A stretch of DNA of 64,000 bases from JBGCEZ01 sp045106735 (GCA_045106735.1 JBGCEZ010000004.1:1-64000), one strand, 5' to 3'; positions 1 to 9,362 are shown, counted from the stretch's first letter. Numbers and translations are program-made. The notes: generated by a model from the sequence alone, not told the origin.

Positions 1-94
1 GGGCCGGGGTCGAGGACGGGTGTGACATCGCGGGTCATTCCGATGGGCCGGGCCGGATGGGGCGCGGGGGAACGCCGGGCAGCCCATCCGAATC

Positions 95-1768
95 TTACCG
101 ATGGTCGACGCTCCGCGGCACCGGTGGCAGCGGGCGGTCGGTGTCGGACGGCGGGCGAGTCGCGCGAATCATCCACGGTGCGCCGGGGTCGGCGGGCGGC
201 GCATCGGCGCCGTCGGCGGCTGCGGCGGCTGCGGTGCGTTTCCCGGCGTCGTCAATAAATTCCAGTGGCGCCCCATCGACCGGGTCCACGGCGTGGGCGG
301 GTTTCAGCCCAGCTTTTTCCAGCGTCCGTGGCCGGCGTCCGTGCTCAAGCTCGAACGCGCGGACACGAAGCGCGGCGCGGAGCAAGGCATCGTCGGTCCG
401 CGCCGCCTGCACGTACGCGGAGAACACGTCGGTGTTGGGGACGACCATGCTCGCAGCGAGGTAGGGCAGCCGCGGCAGGCCTGATCCAAACGCAGACCGG
501 GCGCCGTCGATCGTGTTGAGAAACTCGTGGTGCCGGGCCGGATCGAATCCGGCGTCCAGCAACGCATGCACCTCGTCTCGGTCGGGCAGGATCCACCCAA
601 GGGGATTCAGGACGTTCCCTGCGTCGAATGAACTGGAGGCCGAGGCTTCCGATGCTCCGTCGCCATCGGCCGTCCTGACCATGGTGCCGGGAAGAAACGT
701 GCCGTTGGCCGTGAACCACGCGTCAAGCAGCCCTTCGCTCACGGCGCGCTCTGCCCTGAGTGAGCGCTCGAGCAGCGGTTCTCGGCGATCGATGAGCGCG
801 AGCAACTGGGGAATCTCGTCGGCTTGGACCTGCTCGTGATGGAGTTCGCCGGCGATGCGGTCATTGACCATGGCGCGAATGCTCAGCGTCACCAGGCCAG
901 GTATGAAGCCGGGCACGGTCTGTCCGGCGATGGCGGTCGCTTCCATCGCCGTCATCGCACGAGTGAACCCGACGCGGTCACCGGTGCGTGCGGACAGGGC
1001 GGCGTGGACGGACAGGTGGCGGGCCAGGTCGCGGAATCGGGCGAGGTGGCTCATGTCGACGGACACCGGACGGAGCCGGCCGTAGCCCATGGCGCGCATG
1101 GCCGCGGCGTCGGCCGCGGGAAACGGGGGCCCGGACAGTTCGCTGAGTCGGTCGATGACGGATGCGGCGCCCGCATGGCCGGGGGCCGGCAACGTCGCCA
1201 CGGTCACCCGGGCCATGGCCCGCTCGAACGCACGCTCTTCCGGATGGAATCCGCGGTAGAGTCTGCTTGTCTCGTCATCGGGGGCGAGCAAGACAAGGCG
1301 AGGGTCGGCCGCCGGACGCAGTTCGGCCAGTACCGCATTGGCCGACGCGTTGTCGGTGCCATCGGCCGCCGGCCCGGCAATCAGTCGGGCTCGCGCTTCA
1401 TCGATCCCGTACTCAAAATCTTCGAGCACCCGCATGAATGCCGCATGCCGGGCGGCCGCCACGTCCGGTGCGGTGTCCGATCGTTGGGCCAGGTCCGCCA
1501 TCGTCTGGTCCTGGCCGGCGATTCCAATCGGGTGCATGCAGTTCCCGATGATCGCCATCGTGCCGACGATCAGGACGATCGTCACGACGGCGTGGGGCAC
1601 GCGTCGAAGGATTCGGCGGCGCCAGGACTGGCGAGGTCGGACACGTCGCGACTCGGCCGATGGGCGCGATCCCGCGAGTTGCGACCCGGCCAATTGTGAC
1701 CCGGCCAACTGTGACCCGGTATCGGGCCTCCCCGGTCCGGGCGCGGATTCCCCGTCGGGCCGATTCAC
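95..1768 (-). CDS. Membrane-anchored protein of unknown function
   Basis: I do not recognise the 557-residue family. The basic, Arg-rich N-terminus (about residues 1-58) is followed by one hydrophobic segment (about 59-78, VVTIVLIVGTMAIIGNC), so it looks membrane-anchored with most of the chain on one side. The rest is Ala/Arg-rich and probably helical, with no catalytic motif I can name. The start is GTG and overlaps the stop of the upstream homogentisate dioxygenase-like gene by four bases (GTGA), so the two are probably co-transcribed and translationally coupled. Near the N-terminus, three copies of SQLAG are encoded by a 15-bp tandem repeat (about 1681-1719). The C-terminal region (DPVDGAPLEFIDD, then an Ala-rich stretch) resembles tails of other planctomycete hypothetical proteins. 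The gene is very likely real; its function is unknown. Confidence 0.8.
   Translation of the reverse strand: MNRPDGESAPGPGRPDTGSQLAGSQLAGSQLAGSRPSAESRRVRPRQSWRRRILRRVPHAVVTIVLIVGTMAIIGNCMHPIGIAGQDQTMADLAQRSDTAPDVAAARHAAFMRVLEDFEYGIDEARARLIAGPAADGTDNASANAVLAELRPAADPRLVLLAPDDETSRLYRGFHPEERAFERAMARVTVATLPAPGHAGAASVIDRLSELSGPPFPAADAAAMRAMGYGRLRPVSVDMSHLARFRDLARHLSVHAALSARTGDRVGFTRAMTAMEATAIAGQTVPGFIPGLVTLSIRAMVNDRIAGELHHEQVQADEIPQLLALIDRREPLLERSLRAERAVSEGLLDAWFTANGTFLPGTMVRTADGDGASEASASSSFDAGNVLNPLGWILPDRDEVHALLDAGFDPARHHEFLNTIDGARSAFGSGLPRLPYLAASMVVPNTDVFSAYVQAARTDDALLRAALRVRAFELEHGRRPRTLEKAGLKPAHAVDPVDGAPLEFIDDAGKRTAAAAAADGADAPPADPGAPWMIRATRPPSDTDRPLPPVPRSVDHR
1681..1719. repeat. 15-bp tandem repeat inside the 95-1768 gene
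   Basis: Two full copies (1681-1695 and 1696-1710) and one partial copy (1711-1719) of a unit like gtgacccggccaact. In the minus-strand gene they encode the repeated SQLAG near the N-terminus, before the membrane segment. This looks like slippage expansion in a tolerant linker. Confidence 0.8.
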
Positions 1769-3027
1769 CAGACGTTCGCCTTGCCGTCCTCGCCGTGCTT
1801 GGCCGAGCCGTCGGATGCGTGCTCGCCGCCCTTGGCCACCGGGAAGTGTTCGCCCTCCCAGCTTGCGGGGTAGTGCGGGTCATCCAGGTCCAGGGCCGCC
1901 TTGGTCGGGAACAGCGGGCGGAAGGTATCGCACATCACGGCCAGCTCGTTGGTGAACGTCGCCCCGAGGCTCTTCTCGACCGTGCCCGGGTGCGGGCCGT
2001 GGGGAATGCCCTGCGGGTGCGCACTGAGCGAGCCGACTTCGATGCCCTTGCGCGCCTTGTAGTCGCCTTCCACGTAATACAACACCTCATCGGAGTCGAG
2101 ATTCGAGTGGTTGTACGGGACCGGAATCGCTTCCGGATGGAAGTCGAGCATCCGCGGGCAGAATGAACAAATGACGAAGTTGTGCGCCTCGAAGGTCTGG
2201 TGGGTGGGCGGCGGAAGGTGGTGCTTGCCCACGATCGGACTGAAGTCGTCGATGTTGAAGATGTACGGGTAGTAGCAGCCGTCCCATCCCACGATGTCCA
2301 ACGGATGGTACGGATACGTGTACGCGTGCACGCAGTCACGAGCCTTGATGCGCACTTCAAACTCGCCGCGCTCGTCGTACGTCAGCGGCAGCTGCGGCAG
2401 CTTGAGATCGCGTTCGCAATACGGTGCGTGCTCCAGGAACTGCGAGGTCTGCTTGGAGATGTAGCGCGGCGGCGGCAGCAGGTGCGAGCCGTTGCACACT
2501 TCAATGACCAGGAAACGAGGGTCGGGTTCACCCGCCTTTGGATCATCGAACACCATCCGGTAGGTGATCCCCTTGGGGATGATGATGTAATCCTTCTCGC
2601 GGAACGGAAGCGTGCCGAACATCGTGTAGACGGTGCCGCTTCCGAAGTGAATGAAGATGCACTCGTCGCCTTGGCCGTTCTTGTAGTGGTAGTCCATCGG
2701 TTCGGCTGGAACGCAGACGGACATCTCACAGTCGGCGTTGCCGAACAAGACGGTGCGGCCAGTGACCGGGTCGCCCTTGGGCGGCATCGGTGCGGTCTTC
2801 ACGTGGCGCATGCGCATCGTGTCGGTCTCAACGTACTCCGCCTTGGTCGAGTACAGCGTCTTCCAACCGGTGACCTGCGTCGGCGGGTGGATGTGATAGA
2901 GCGTGCTGGTCGGACCGACGAAACCTTCGGTGCCAAAGACTTCCTCGGAGTACAGGGCCCCGTCGGGACGACGGAAGACAATGTGCCGCTTGGGGGGAAG
3001 CTGGCCGAGGGTGGTGTAGAAGGGCAT
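1765..3027 (-). CDS. hmgA: Homogentisate 1,2-dioxygenase-family protein
   Basis: A 420-residue cupin-fold dioxygenase of the homogentisate 1,2-dioxygenase family, which opens the homogentisate ring to maleylacetoacetate in tyrosine/phenylalanine breakdown in the cytoplasm. The start MPFYTTLGQLPPKRHIVFRR is typical of the family; the longer open frame upstream is low-complexity, so I start at ATG 3027 with a GGAG about 9 bases upstream. Family features are the HNFVICSFCPRMLDFHP stretch and likely metal ligands in VPYNHSNLDSDEV (His, Glu) and IPHGPHPG (His). Length is close to the usual 430-450. No maleylacetoacetate isomerase or fumarylacetoacetase is adjacent, so the pathway would be completed elsewhere. 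The next gene overlaps its stop by 4 bp. An alternative is a related ring-cleavage dioxygenase with another substrate. Confidence 0.88.
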   Translation of the reverse strand: MPFYTTLGQLPPKRHIVFRRPDGALYSEEVFGTEGFVGPTSTLYHIHPPTQVTGWKTLYSTKAEYVETDTMRMRHVKTAPMPPKGDPVTGRTVLFGNADCEMSVCVPAEPMDYHYKNGQGDECIFIHFGSGTVYTMFGTLPFREKDYIIIPKGITYRMVFDDPKAGEPDPRFLVIEVCNGSHLLPPPRYISKQTSQFLEHAPYCERDLKLPQLPLTYDERGEFEVRIKARDCVHAYTYPYHPLDIVGWDGCYYPYIFNIDDFSPIVGKHHLPPPTHQTFEAHNFVICSFCPRMLDFHPEAIPVPYNHSNLDSDEVLYYVEGDYKARKGIEVGSLSAHPQGIPHGPHPGTVEKSLGATFTNELAVMCDTFRPLFPTKAALDLDDPHYPASWEGEHFPVAKGGEHASDGSAKHGEDGKANVW

Positions 3028-3214
3028 CGGGAAAGCTCCGGCAACCGTCGGATGATGATTCGACGTCGGGGTCTGGATCAGATTCGGGCGGGCCCCGGCG
3101 CCGCGGGAGGCGTGGTTGGCCGCTCGGGCCGATTGTAGAGAATGCCGGGGCCCAGCCGACACCTGGGCCGCGGCTTGGATGCCCGAATCACGGTACGAAT
3201 CACGGCATGAAAGA

Positions 3215-3247
3215 CCCCTCGCCGCCGCGCAGAGCGGGGACGAGGGG
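3215..3247 (-). terminator. Rho-independent terminator after the beta-helix gene
   Basis: Stem cccctcg (3215-3221) / cgagggg (3241-3247) with a second inner stem ccgc/gcgg. On the minus strand it is followed by tcttt. It lies about 60 bases past the stop of the gene at 3306-5222 and separates it from the dioxygenase gene. Confidence 0.7.
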
Positions 3248-3305
3248 CGAATGGTGATCGGGCCTTGGGAGTCCGGGCCCGGGGTCGGCACGCTGGCCGC
3301 CGAAT

Positions 3306-5222
3306 TCAGTCGTCGGAGCACGCTCCCCACGCGGCCAACATCGTGATGAGATCGTCAAGATCGGTTTGTCCATCGCCGGTCACGTCGCCGGCGGCCGAGG
3401 TCCCGAAGGCGCCGATGACCACGAGCAGGTCGGCGAAGTCGACGGTCTGGTTCCCATCGAGGTCGGCGGCGCAGGGACCCATCCGGTCCGGGCACGGGTC
3501 CTCGGCGATGGCGTCGGCGTAGTCCACGAGGCGGAGCTCCGGCGCGTCGACCCGGTGGTGGATGTCGGCCTCGATCTCAAGGGTCAGGCTGGTGCCCCAG
3601 TACACGAAGCGGGCGGGCAGCGGCGTCTTGGCGTCGGTTTCGGTGCCGGTCATCAGGGCCGCGCCAATCGGGGCGACGTTCTCCGAGACGCAGTTCGGGC
3701 TGTCCGGGAGTCCGGACAGCGAGCCGGCGGCGCCGAGCCACGCGATCCCGCCGCCTTCCAAGCCAGCTTCATTGTGGCGGATTCGGCTGGTGAGCACTTC
3801 GGTGCTGAGGCCGCGGGTCCAGAGTCCGCCGCCGGCGACCGAGGCGGTGTTGGCTTCGATCGACGTGTCGGTGATGGTCGCGTGATCGGCATCCACCCAC
3901 ACGCCGCCGCCGGATCCGCTGTTCACTGCATTGTGGCGGATCGAACATCCGCGGATCTCGACGGCGAACGAATCGGGCCCCATGGCGATCGCCCCGCCCG
4001 CCTGGCCGGCGACATTGTGCGTCATGGAGCAGCTGTCGATCAGGAGGTTCTGGGCGGAGCCCGTCATGAGGACCGCGCCACCGCCCACATGGTTGCCAAT
4101 GGCCCGATTGTGCCGAAAGATCGCGTCCTCAATGCTGGTGTCGTCGGCCGCGATCACGATCGCGCCGCCGCCATGCTGAAGGACGGGTTTGATGTCTTCC
4201 GATGGCCCGGCGGTGATGCTGCCTTCGGCGAGGTTGCCGCTCCAGGTGCCGCCGCGGACGAGCGCCTTGTTCCCGCCCTCGATGTGGGCGCCGCCGCCGT
4301 TGCGGCCGGTGTTGCCCGCCACATCGCAGTCCAGAACGCGGAGTCCCGGGACGTCGAGGGCTCGGAACCCGCCGCCGACCCCGCGGGCGACGTTGGAATC
4401 AAAGCGTGTTTCGGTGACCCGGTGTCCTGGACCCCGCAGCCAAAGGCCGCCGCCATCGACTTCGGCCACGTTTCCTTGCATCAACGATCGCTCGATGCGG
4501 GCGTTGTGCGCGTCAATGTGCACGGCGCCGCCTTCCCACGCACGATTGTCGAGGAAAGCGCACTGCGAGAGGATCGCGTCCTCGCCGCCTTCGATTCGCA
4601 ACGCGCCGCCGATCACGGCGGGATGCACACGACCGTTTCGCACGAACCGGCATCGGTCGAACCGAACGTCGTCCCCATCTTCGATGACGACCCCGGTTGC
4701 GGCATTCTCCGTGACGAGCGTGTCGTGGAACCAGGGATTGGACGCCTGGACCACGATGCCCGGTGTATCGGCTTCGCCGGCGAACCAGACCTCGGCGTGG
4801 CCGAGCACGCTGCCGCTGATGAACGTTCCATCGGCGTCAAAGATCGCGCCGTTGAGGCCGTATCCGAACTGGATCCCGCGCCAGCTTCCGGGGGCGGGCT
4901 TGATGAAGTCGCTGGTGAACAGAATCGCATCGTCGGCGGTGCCGACCGCGTGGAGCGTGCCGTCGTCGTCCAGGTACGGCCCGACGATGAGCCGCGTGTC
5001 GGGTCGAAACCGCACGATGACGCCAGGTTCGATCGTGAGCGTGGCGCCTGCGCGGACGATCACATCGTCGACCACGGTGTAGGGAGAGTCGGCGGCGATC
5101 CACGTGGTGTCGGCCACGATCTCACCCGAGACGAAATTGAGGCCGCTGGCTGCGGCGACGGACGGAAGAAGCGTGAGCGCGGCGATCGCGCACGATGGCA
5201 AGCATCGCAAGGCGGAATGCAT
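3306..5222 (-). CDS. Exported right-handed beta-helix protein with C-terminal dockerin-like segment
   Basis: 638 residues. A signal peptide (about 1-25, hydrophobic run ending SVAAASG) directs export. The middle (about 130-520) is a parallel beta-helix made of short imperfect repeats of the GGGA-x-n-N-x-A type (for example GGAVHIDAHNARIERS, GGGLWLRG), like Pmp/CSLREA-type surface proteins. The last 60 residues hold two EF-hand-like loops: CAADLDGNQTVDFADLL and GDVTGDGQTDLDDL, ending LAAWGAC, a dockerin-like segment that probably binds calcium. ATG 5222 is preceded by ggggaa. It stands alone between lptD and the dioxygenase and has its own terminator. Likely a surface or extracellular structural or polysaccharide-binding protein; no catalytic site is recognised. 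Confidence 0.82.
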   Translation of the reverse strand: MHSALRCLPSCAIAALTLLPSVAAASGLNFVSGEIVADTTWIAADSPYTVVDDVIVRAGATLTIEPGVIVRFRPDTRLIVGPYLDDDGTLHAVGTADDAILFTSDFIKPAPGSWRGIQFGYGLNGAIFDADGTFISGSVLGHAEVWFAGEADTPGIVVQASNPWFHDTLVTENAATGVVIEDGDDVRFDRCRFVRNGRVHPAVIGGALRIEGGEDAILSQCAFLDNRAWEGGAVHIDAHNARIERSLMQGNVAEVDGGGLWLRGPGHRVTETRFDSNVARGVGGGFRALDVPGLRVLDCDVAGNTGRNGGGAHIEGGNKALVRGGTWSGNLAEGSITAGPSEDIKPVLQHGGGAIVIAADDTSIEDAIFRHNRAIGNHVGGGAVLMTGSAQNLLIDSCSMTHNVAGQAGGAIAMGPDSFAVEIRGCSIRHNAVNSGSGGGVWVDADHATITDTSIEANTASVAGGGLWTRGLSTEVLTSRIRHNEAGLEGGGIAWLGAAGSLSGLPDSPNCVSENVAPIGAALMTGTETDAKTPLPARFVYWGTSLTLEIEADIHHRVDAPELRLVDYADAIAEDPCPDRMGPCAADLDGNQTVDFADLLVVIGAFGTSAAGDVTGDGQTDLDDLITMLAAWGACSDD

Positions 5223-5411
5223 GGATTGGTTCCCCGTGGCGGAAGTTTGAATGGCCGAAGCCGGCGGGCATCGGTTGCCCAGCGAGGTCCCCGGACTCCG
5301 CCACAGGGCTATTCGCCAATCACGGCGCGATCTGACTGGTCCGAGCGAAAATTTATGCGCGCCGAACGATGAGTCGGGTGCGTGCTGCGGGCCAGTTCGC
5401 CCTCCGCGGCG

Positions 5412-8400
5412 CTAGAACGTCACGAAGCCGATCGAAGCGCCGAACGTGGTGTCGTCGCGGATCTGGTCGTAGTTCAGCAGCACGCGGAGGTCGAAGTCGG
5501 GGAAGCTCCGGGTCACCTGGAGCAGCAGCGTGCGGAAGTCGCCTTCGCGGAAGTCGTACGTCGGCCGCACGAACAGCCGGTACTTGGGACTGACGCGATA
5601 GCGCCAGCCGAAGTCGAGCAGCTCCGTGTCGCTGGCGTCGACCGTCCGGTACTCGAGGTAGGTCGTGAGCACGGGAGAGTGCTGCACCGACACGCCCAGC
5701 GATCCCCGCGCGAGGACCGAATCGTCCAAGTCCCACGTGCCCTCGCCGGTGAGCCAGACGCTGTCGCTGACCGCCCAGGTCATGGCCTGGCGAATGTGGT
5801 CGCCGGCCTGGGACTGTTCGGGACGCCAATCGATGAACCGCGGCGTGGGCGACTCGCGATCCAGTTCGCCGGAGCCGAGCACCAGGCGGGTGTCCAAATC
5901 GAGCACGTCGACCGAACGCTGGCGGCCGGGCCCGCCGCGGTAGGTCTGCAGCCGGTTGCGCAGGCCGAACGCGACCATCGACCCGGCGGCGATCGATTCG
6001 ACCGAGGGGTCGTAGATCGGCAGCTCGGACTGGTCCACGTCGGTGTGGGCGTGCATGGCGGTGATCGACGGTTCGACGATGTGCCGGAGCCGGTTGAGGT
6101 CCAGGGCGACGTTGGAGACGTTGTTGTAGACGCGCTGGAATCGGGTGGATGCCCGCACCCCGACCGCACCATAGATCCGCATCGAATCGTCTTCTTCCTG
6201 GGCGATGCGGCTGAAGTCGTCATCCCAGATCGTCGCGCGAAGCACGGTGAAGGGCACGATGCGCACCGGTCCGTGGTCCAGCGGCAGGGCGAATTCCTGG
6301 CGGATGTCGGCCCGGTGCACCCAACGTTGGTCGATGCCACTGGCGAAGACCAAGTCAGACAGCGGATCGTCGCGGCCGATGCCGAATCCGTTCTGGCGCA
6401 CGCCGAGTTCGCGGGGCGTGGAGGTTTCGTACTGGGCGCGGACGCGGCCGTATCGGGCGTCGAAGAAACTCGTGACCGCGCCGTTGAAGAGCGTGTTGCC
6501 GATGCGGCTCAGGCGGACTTCCGGGGCGCGTTCGACGCTGTACGCCGGTCCGGCGAGCAACCAACCGTTGGAGATGAAGTCGTTCGTTCGAGAGGTCGTT
6601 TCGACGCTGAAGGCGGTATCGCCGGTCTGTGACTGCAGCCGCAGGCCGGTTTCGTACTCGCGGCGTTCGCGAAAATCCTCGCGTCGCCAGGTGGCGATGT
6701 AGGACGGGTCACTGATGTAGGCGCCTTGGGCCAGCAGTTCCCACGATCGGCCGAGGCGGAAACGCTGTTCGTAGAGGGCGAGGCCGCGGTTGGCGTCGTC
6801 CTGTTCGACGGTGCGGCCGGCGCTGGTGCGATCTTCGCCGTCATCGCGCAGGTAGTAGAGCTCCAACTGTCCGGGGGACGAGCCGCCGAATCGCAGGTTG
6901 GTGCCGACGCCGACGCCGCGCGAGGTGTATGCGTCCACCAGGAGTTCGGCGTCGAAGTTGCGGCGTTCGGCCGAGGCAAGAGCCAGCAGATCCCAGCGCG
7001 TTTCGATCTCCAGGCCGTTGTTGTCGGAGTTGCCGAAGCTGATGCCACGCAGCGGAATGTCCTGGGCGCGGCCTTCGAAGCCGGGCCAGAAGAAAATCGG
7101 CGTGCGGCCGACGTTCAACGTGATGTTGTCGGCCTCAAGGTAGGTACTGGAAACGTCGGCGGCCCGTGGATCGGCCGGGTCCGGAGCGTCGAGTCCGGCT
7201 GGGCGCTGGGTGATCGTCATCTGCCGCGCCCCCAGACTCAGGTGGCCGACCGCATACTCGCTCGCGGTGACGTTGACGTCGGTGGCGGTGAATTGGTCGG
7301 CGGCGATCTGGCGCATCTCGGACGCCCGGGCGTACACCGGAGCGTTGACGTCGCGGGCGTACGTACGCAGGACGGCATCGAGCATGATCGCCCGGCCGCT
7401 TTCAAAGTCGTAGTACACGCGCGGCGATCGCAGGATCTGTTCGCCTCGGTCGGCCACGGCCCGGACATCACCCTCGAGGTAGATGCCGCGGACGAACGAT
7501 GCATCGAGCGATCGACGGGCAAGGTCCTGAATCGAACCCGGGTCGGTGAAGATGACGGCGCGTTCGGCGGTGAGCGTGAGCTGCGAGGGCACGGTGGCGT
7601 CGTCGTCGGCGAAGTACTCCACCACGAACCCGCCGGTCGCGGTGACGACGTTCTCGTCCGGGCGGGTGTCGAGTTCAAGGCGTTCGGCGCTGAAGGCAAT
7701 CGAGGCGCCGGGGGCCCGCAGCCACGGCTGGCGAGCGGAGACTTCGGGGAGTTCGACGCTCGGGTCGATGGCCGGGCTGCCCGGGGCAGCGGCGATCGGG
7801 GCCAGGACGCGGGGGGCGGGCGAGACGTCCACCGGCACGCGGCCGTCGGGGCCCGGCAGCAACGTGACAAGGTGATCGCGGAGGCGGGCTTCGGCCGCGG
7901 TCAGCAACGCGCTGTTCGATGGGCGGCGTTCGCGGATCGCGTCGGCGTCCACGTCGATCGTGCCAACCGTTGAACCGGTCACCAGGAGCCGTCGGCCGGC
8001 CACGCCAATGCTGGTCGGGCGTTCGGGATTGCGGACCTCGTCGAACCAGACGGCGATCTGATTCACGAGTCCCGTGTCGGTGGGAAGGCGATTGATCCAG
8101 ACGACGGCATTGCCGGCCCGGTAGCGGTGGGGGCCGATCCGGACGTCGACGTCGCCCCGCAGCAGCAGCCGGCGCGTGTCGTCGATCCGCCACAGATTGG
8201 CGGTGCGGGCCCGGAGTTCGATCGCGCCTTCTTGCGGGGAAATCGGAAGCACGAAGCCGCTGAGCCGGTCGCCGGTCACCGGGATTCGGCGCGTGGTCCC
8301 ATCGCCGGAAGTTCCAGCCCGGCCCGGCAACAGGACGGTATTGACCTGCGCGTTGGCCGGCGGCGTGGCCACCCCGCCGAGGACGGTCAGGAAGGCGAGC

Positions 8401-8441
8401 AATCCGGCCATCCGGAGACGATTTCCGCGGAGGTGCTTCAC
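5412..8441 (-). CDS. lptD: LPS-assembly outer-membrane protein LptD-like
   Basis: 1009 residues from GTG 8441 (an internal ATG at 8411 is an alternative). LptD inserts lipopolysaccharide into the outer leaflet of the outer membrane. A signal peptide (about 11-35, MAGLLAFLTVLGGVATPPANAQ) is followed by an OstA/LptA-like beta-jellyroll region with repeated RTANLWRIDD..., GDVDVRIG and ADNITLNVG strands. Then comes a long beta-barrel with many alternating aromatic strands (ELYYLRDDGED, WELLAQGAYISDPSYIATW), ending in a C-terminal phenylalanine (GASIGFVTF), a typical barrel-assembly signal. It is longer than E. coli LptD (784) but similar to other planctomycete forms. It is divergent from the PEP-CTERM-like gene, with 216 bp between starts. 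No lptE or surA lies nearby. Confidence 0.82.
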   Translation of the reverse strand: MKHLRGNRLRMAGLLAFLTVLGGVATPPANAQVNTVLLPGRAGTSGDGTTRRIPVTGDRLSGFVLPISPQEGAIELRARTANLWRIDDTRRLLLRGDVDVRIGPHRYRAGNAVVWINRLPTDTGLVNQIAVWFDEVRNPERPTSIGVAGRRLLVTGSTVGTIDVDADAIRERRPSNSALLTAAEARLRDHLVTLLPGPDGRVPVDVSPAPRVLAPIAAAPGSPAIDPSVELPEVSARQPWLRAPGASIAFSAERLELDTRPDENVVTATGGFVVEYFADDDATVPSQLTLTAERAVIFTDPGSIQDLARRSLDASFVRGIYLEGDVRAVADRGEQILRSPRVYYDFESGRAIMLDAVLRTYARDVNAPVYARASEMRQIAADQFTATDVNVTASEYAVGHLSLGARQMTITQRPAGLDAPDPADPRAADVSSTYLEADNITLNVGRTPIFFWPGFEGRAQDIPLRGISFGNSDNNGLEIETRWDLLALASAERRNFDAELLVDAYTSRGVGVGTNLRFGGSSPGQLELYYLRDDGEDRTSAGRTVEQDDANRGLALYEQRFRLGRSWELLAQGAYISDPSYIATWRREDFRERREYETGLRLQSQTGDTAFSVETTSRTNDFISNGWLLAGPAYSVERAPEVRLSRIGNTLFNGAVTSFFDARYGRVRAQYETSTPRELGVRQNGFGIGRDDPLSDLVFASGIDQRWVHRADIRQEFALPLDHGPVRIVPFTVLRATIWDDDFSRIAQEEDDSMRIYGAVGVRASTRFQRVYNNVSNVALDLNRLRHIVEPSITAMHAHTDVDQSELPIYDPSVESIAAGSMVAFGLRNRLQTYRGGPGRQRSVDVLDLDTRLVLGSGELDRESPTPRFIDWRPEQSQAGDHIRQAMTWAVSDSVWLTGEGTWDLDDSVLARGSLGVSVQHSPVLTTYLEYRTVDASDTELLDFGWRYRVSPKYRLFVRPTYDFREGDFRTLLLQVTRSFPDFDLRVLLNYDQIRDDTTFGASIGFVTF

Positions 8442-8567
8442 GGGCGCATCGTACCTCGGGGTGCCGCGGCTCGCGGGCTGGCCCATCGCTTTGGGGGCGA
8501 TCCGAATCGCGAGGCTGGCCCCGGTCCCAGGGAGCCAGTAGCGTGGCCGGTGCCCGGGCGTGTGGGG

Positions 8568-8627
8568 TGCACGACTGGAGTGCACAACTGGAGTGCAGCA
8601 CTCGAGTGCAGATCTCGAGTGCAGGAG
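8568..8627. repeat. Four 13-bp tandem repeats upstream of the PEP-CTERM-like gene
   Basis: Units tgcacgactggag (8568-8580), tgcacaactggag (8581-8593), tgcagcactcgag (8594-8606) and tgcagatctcgag (8607-8619), then a partial tgcaggag. Each keeps TGCA at the start and a (C/T)GGAG-or-CGAG end. The junction gcactcgagtgc (8598-8609) is a perfect palindrome. The array lies in the divergent lptD/PEP-CTERM intergenic region, about 30 bp before the start codon, so it could be an operator array or a leader structure. Confidence 0.85.
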
Positions 8628-8657
8628 CCCGGGCGATCCATTGGGAGGAATGCCATC

Positions 8658-9320
8658 ATGCAGCGCACGATCATCGGAGCCGCCACCGCGGCCTTGCTTC
8701 TCAGCGGGGCGGCCTCGGCCGAACTCGTTCAGATCGACATCACCGGCAGCGTCGACTTCGGCGGCCTGAACTTCGGCTCGTGGGCCGGGGTGACGCCGGG
8801 CGACAGCGCGGTGATGAGCTTCCAAGTGGACTCCGACGTCTTCGTGGACTCCGGCAGCTTCCCGACCCGCGGCTACGAGATCATCAACTCCAGCTTCAGC
8901 CTCGCGCTCGACGGAATTGAAGTCGGTATGGCGGACCCCTATCCGGCGGGGCAGACGCCGTACTTCGTGCTGCGGGACAATGATCCGGCCGTCGACGGCT
9001 TCTTTCTGGCCAACAGCCCGGATGCATTCCCCAACGGCGTGGCGATCGACGAGGACGCGGCCATCAACCCGCAGTTCAACGCCATCTTCCAGGCGACCTA
9101 CGGTGGTGATCGCTTGTCCTCGCTCGACATCCTGGACGCCACCGGCGTCTACGACTTCACCGGGCTCAGCGTCTTCAACTGGGGCATCGAGGACGCCGGC
9201 TTCCAGCCGATGGGCTTCATCTTCGACCAGTTCACCATCAGCGTGGTGCCCGGCCCGGCCGGCGTGCTCGCGATGTTGCCGGTGACGCTGCTCGGGCGGC
9301 GGCGCCGACGCGGTGGCTGA
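8658..9320 (+). CDS. Exported PEP-CTERM-like protein (VPGPAG variant)
   Basis: 220 residues. ATG 8658 has a strong upstream GGAGGA. Signal peptide about 1-22 (IIGAATAALLLSGAASA). The body is a beta-rich domain with no recognised catalytic motif (SFQVDSDVFVDSGSF, FVLRDND). The C-terminus has the tripartite PEP-CTERM plan: a VVPGPAG motif, a short hydrophobic helix (VLAMLPVTLLG) and an Arg cluster (RRRRR). The motif is VPGPAG rather than VPEP, a variant I associate with planctomycete exosortase-type sorting signals. It should be exported, cleaved at the motif and anchored or released. No exosortase gene is in the window. Confidence 0.85.
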   Translation: MQRTIIGAATAALLLSGAASAELVQIDITGSVDFGGLNFGSWAGVTPGDSAVMSFQVDSDVFVDSGSFPTRGYEIINSSFSLALDGIEVGMADPYPAGQTPYFVLRDNDPAVDGFFLANSPDAFPNGVAIDEDAAINPQFNAIFQATYGGDRLSSLDILDATGVYDFTGLSVFNWGIEDAGFQPMGFIFDQFTISVVPGPAGVLAMLPVTLLGRRRRRGG

Positions 9321-9332
9321 CGCCTGACCGAA

Positions 9333-9362
9333 ATACGTATCACCGACATTCGTATCACCGAC
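9333..9362. repeat. 15-bp direct repeat between convergent genes
   Basis: atacgtatcaccgac (9333-9347) is followed directly by attcgtatcaccgac (9348-9362), with a decayed third copy after. It lies in the 125-bp gap between the PEP-CTERM-like gene and ftsY, which converge. Function unknown. Confidence 0.8.

Noticed and set aside
1..94. Hairpin cggatggg (54-61) / cccatccg (83-90) as terminator of the 95-1768 gene
   Set aside because: Stem is real, but no T-run follows on the minus strand; kept only as a possibility.
3366..5372. 668-codon plus-strand frame opposite the beta-helix gene
   Set aside because: Antisense shadow in a GC-rich gene; no signal peptide or family resemblance, while the minus frame has a signal peptide, repeats and a terminator.
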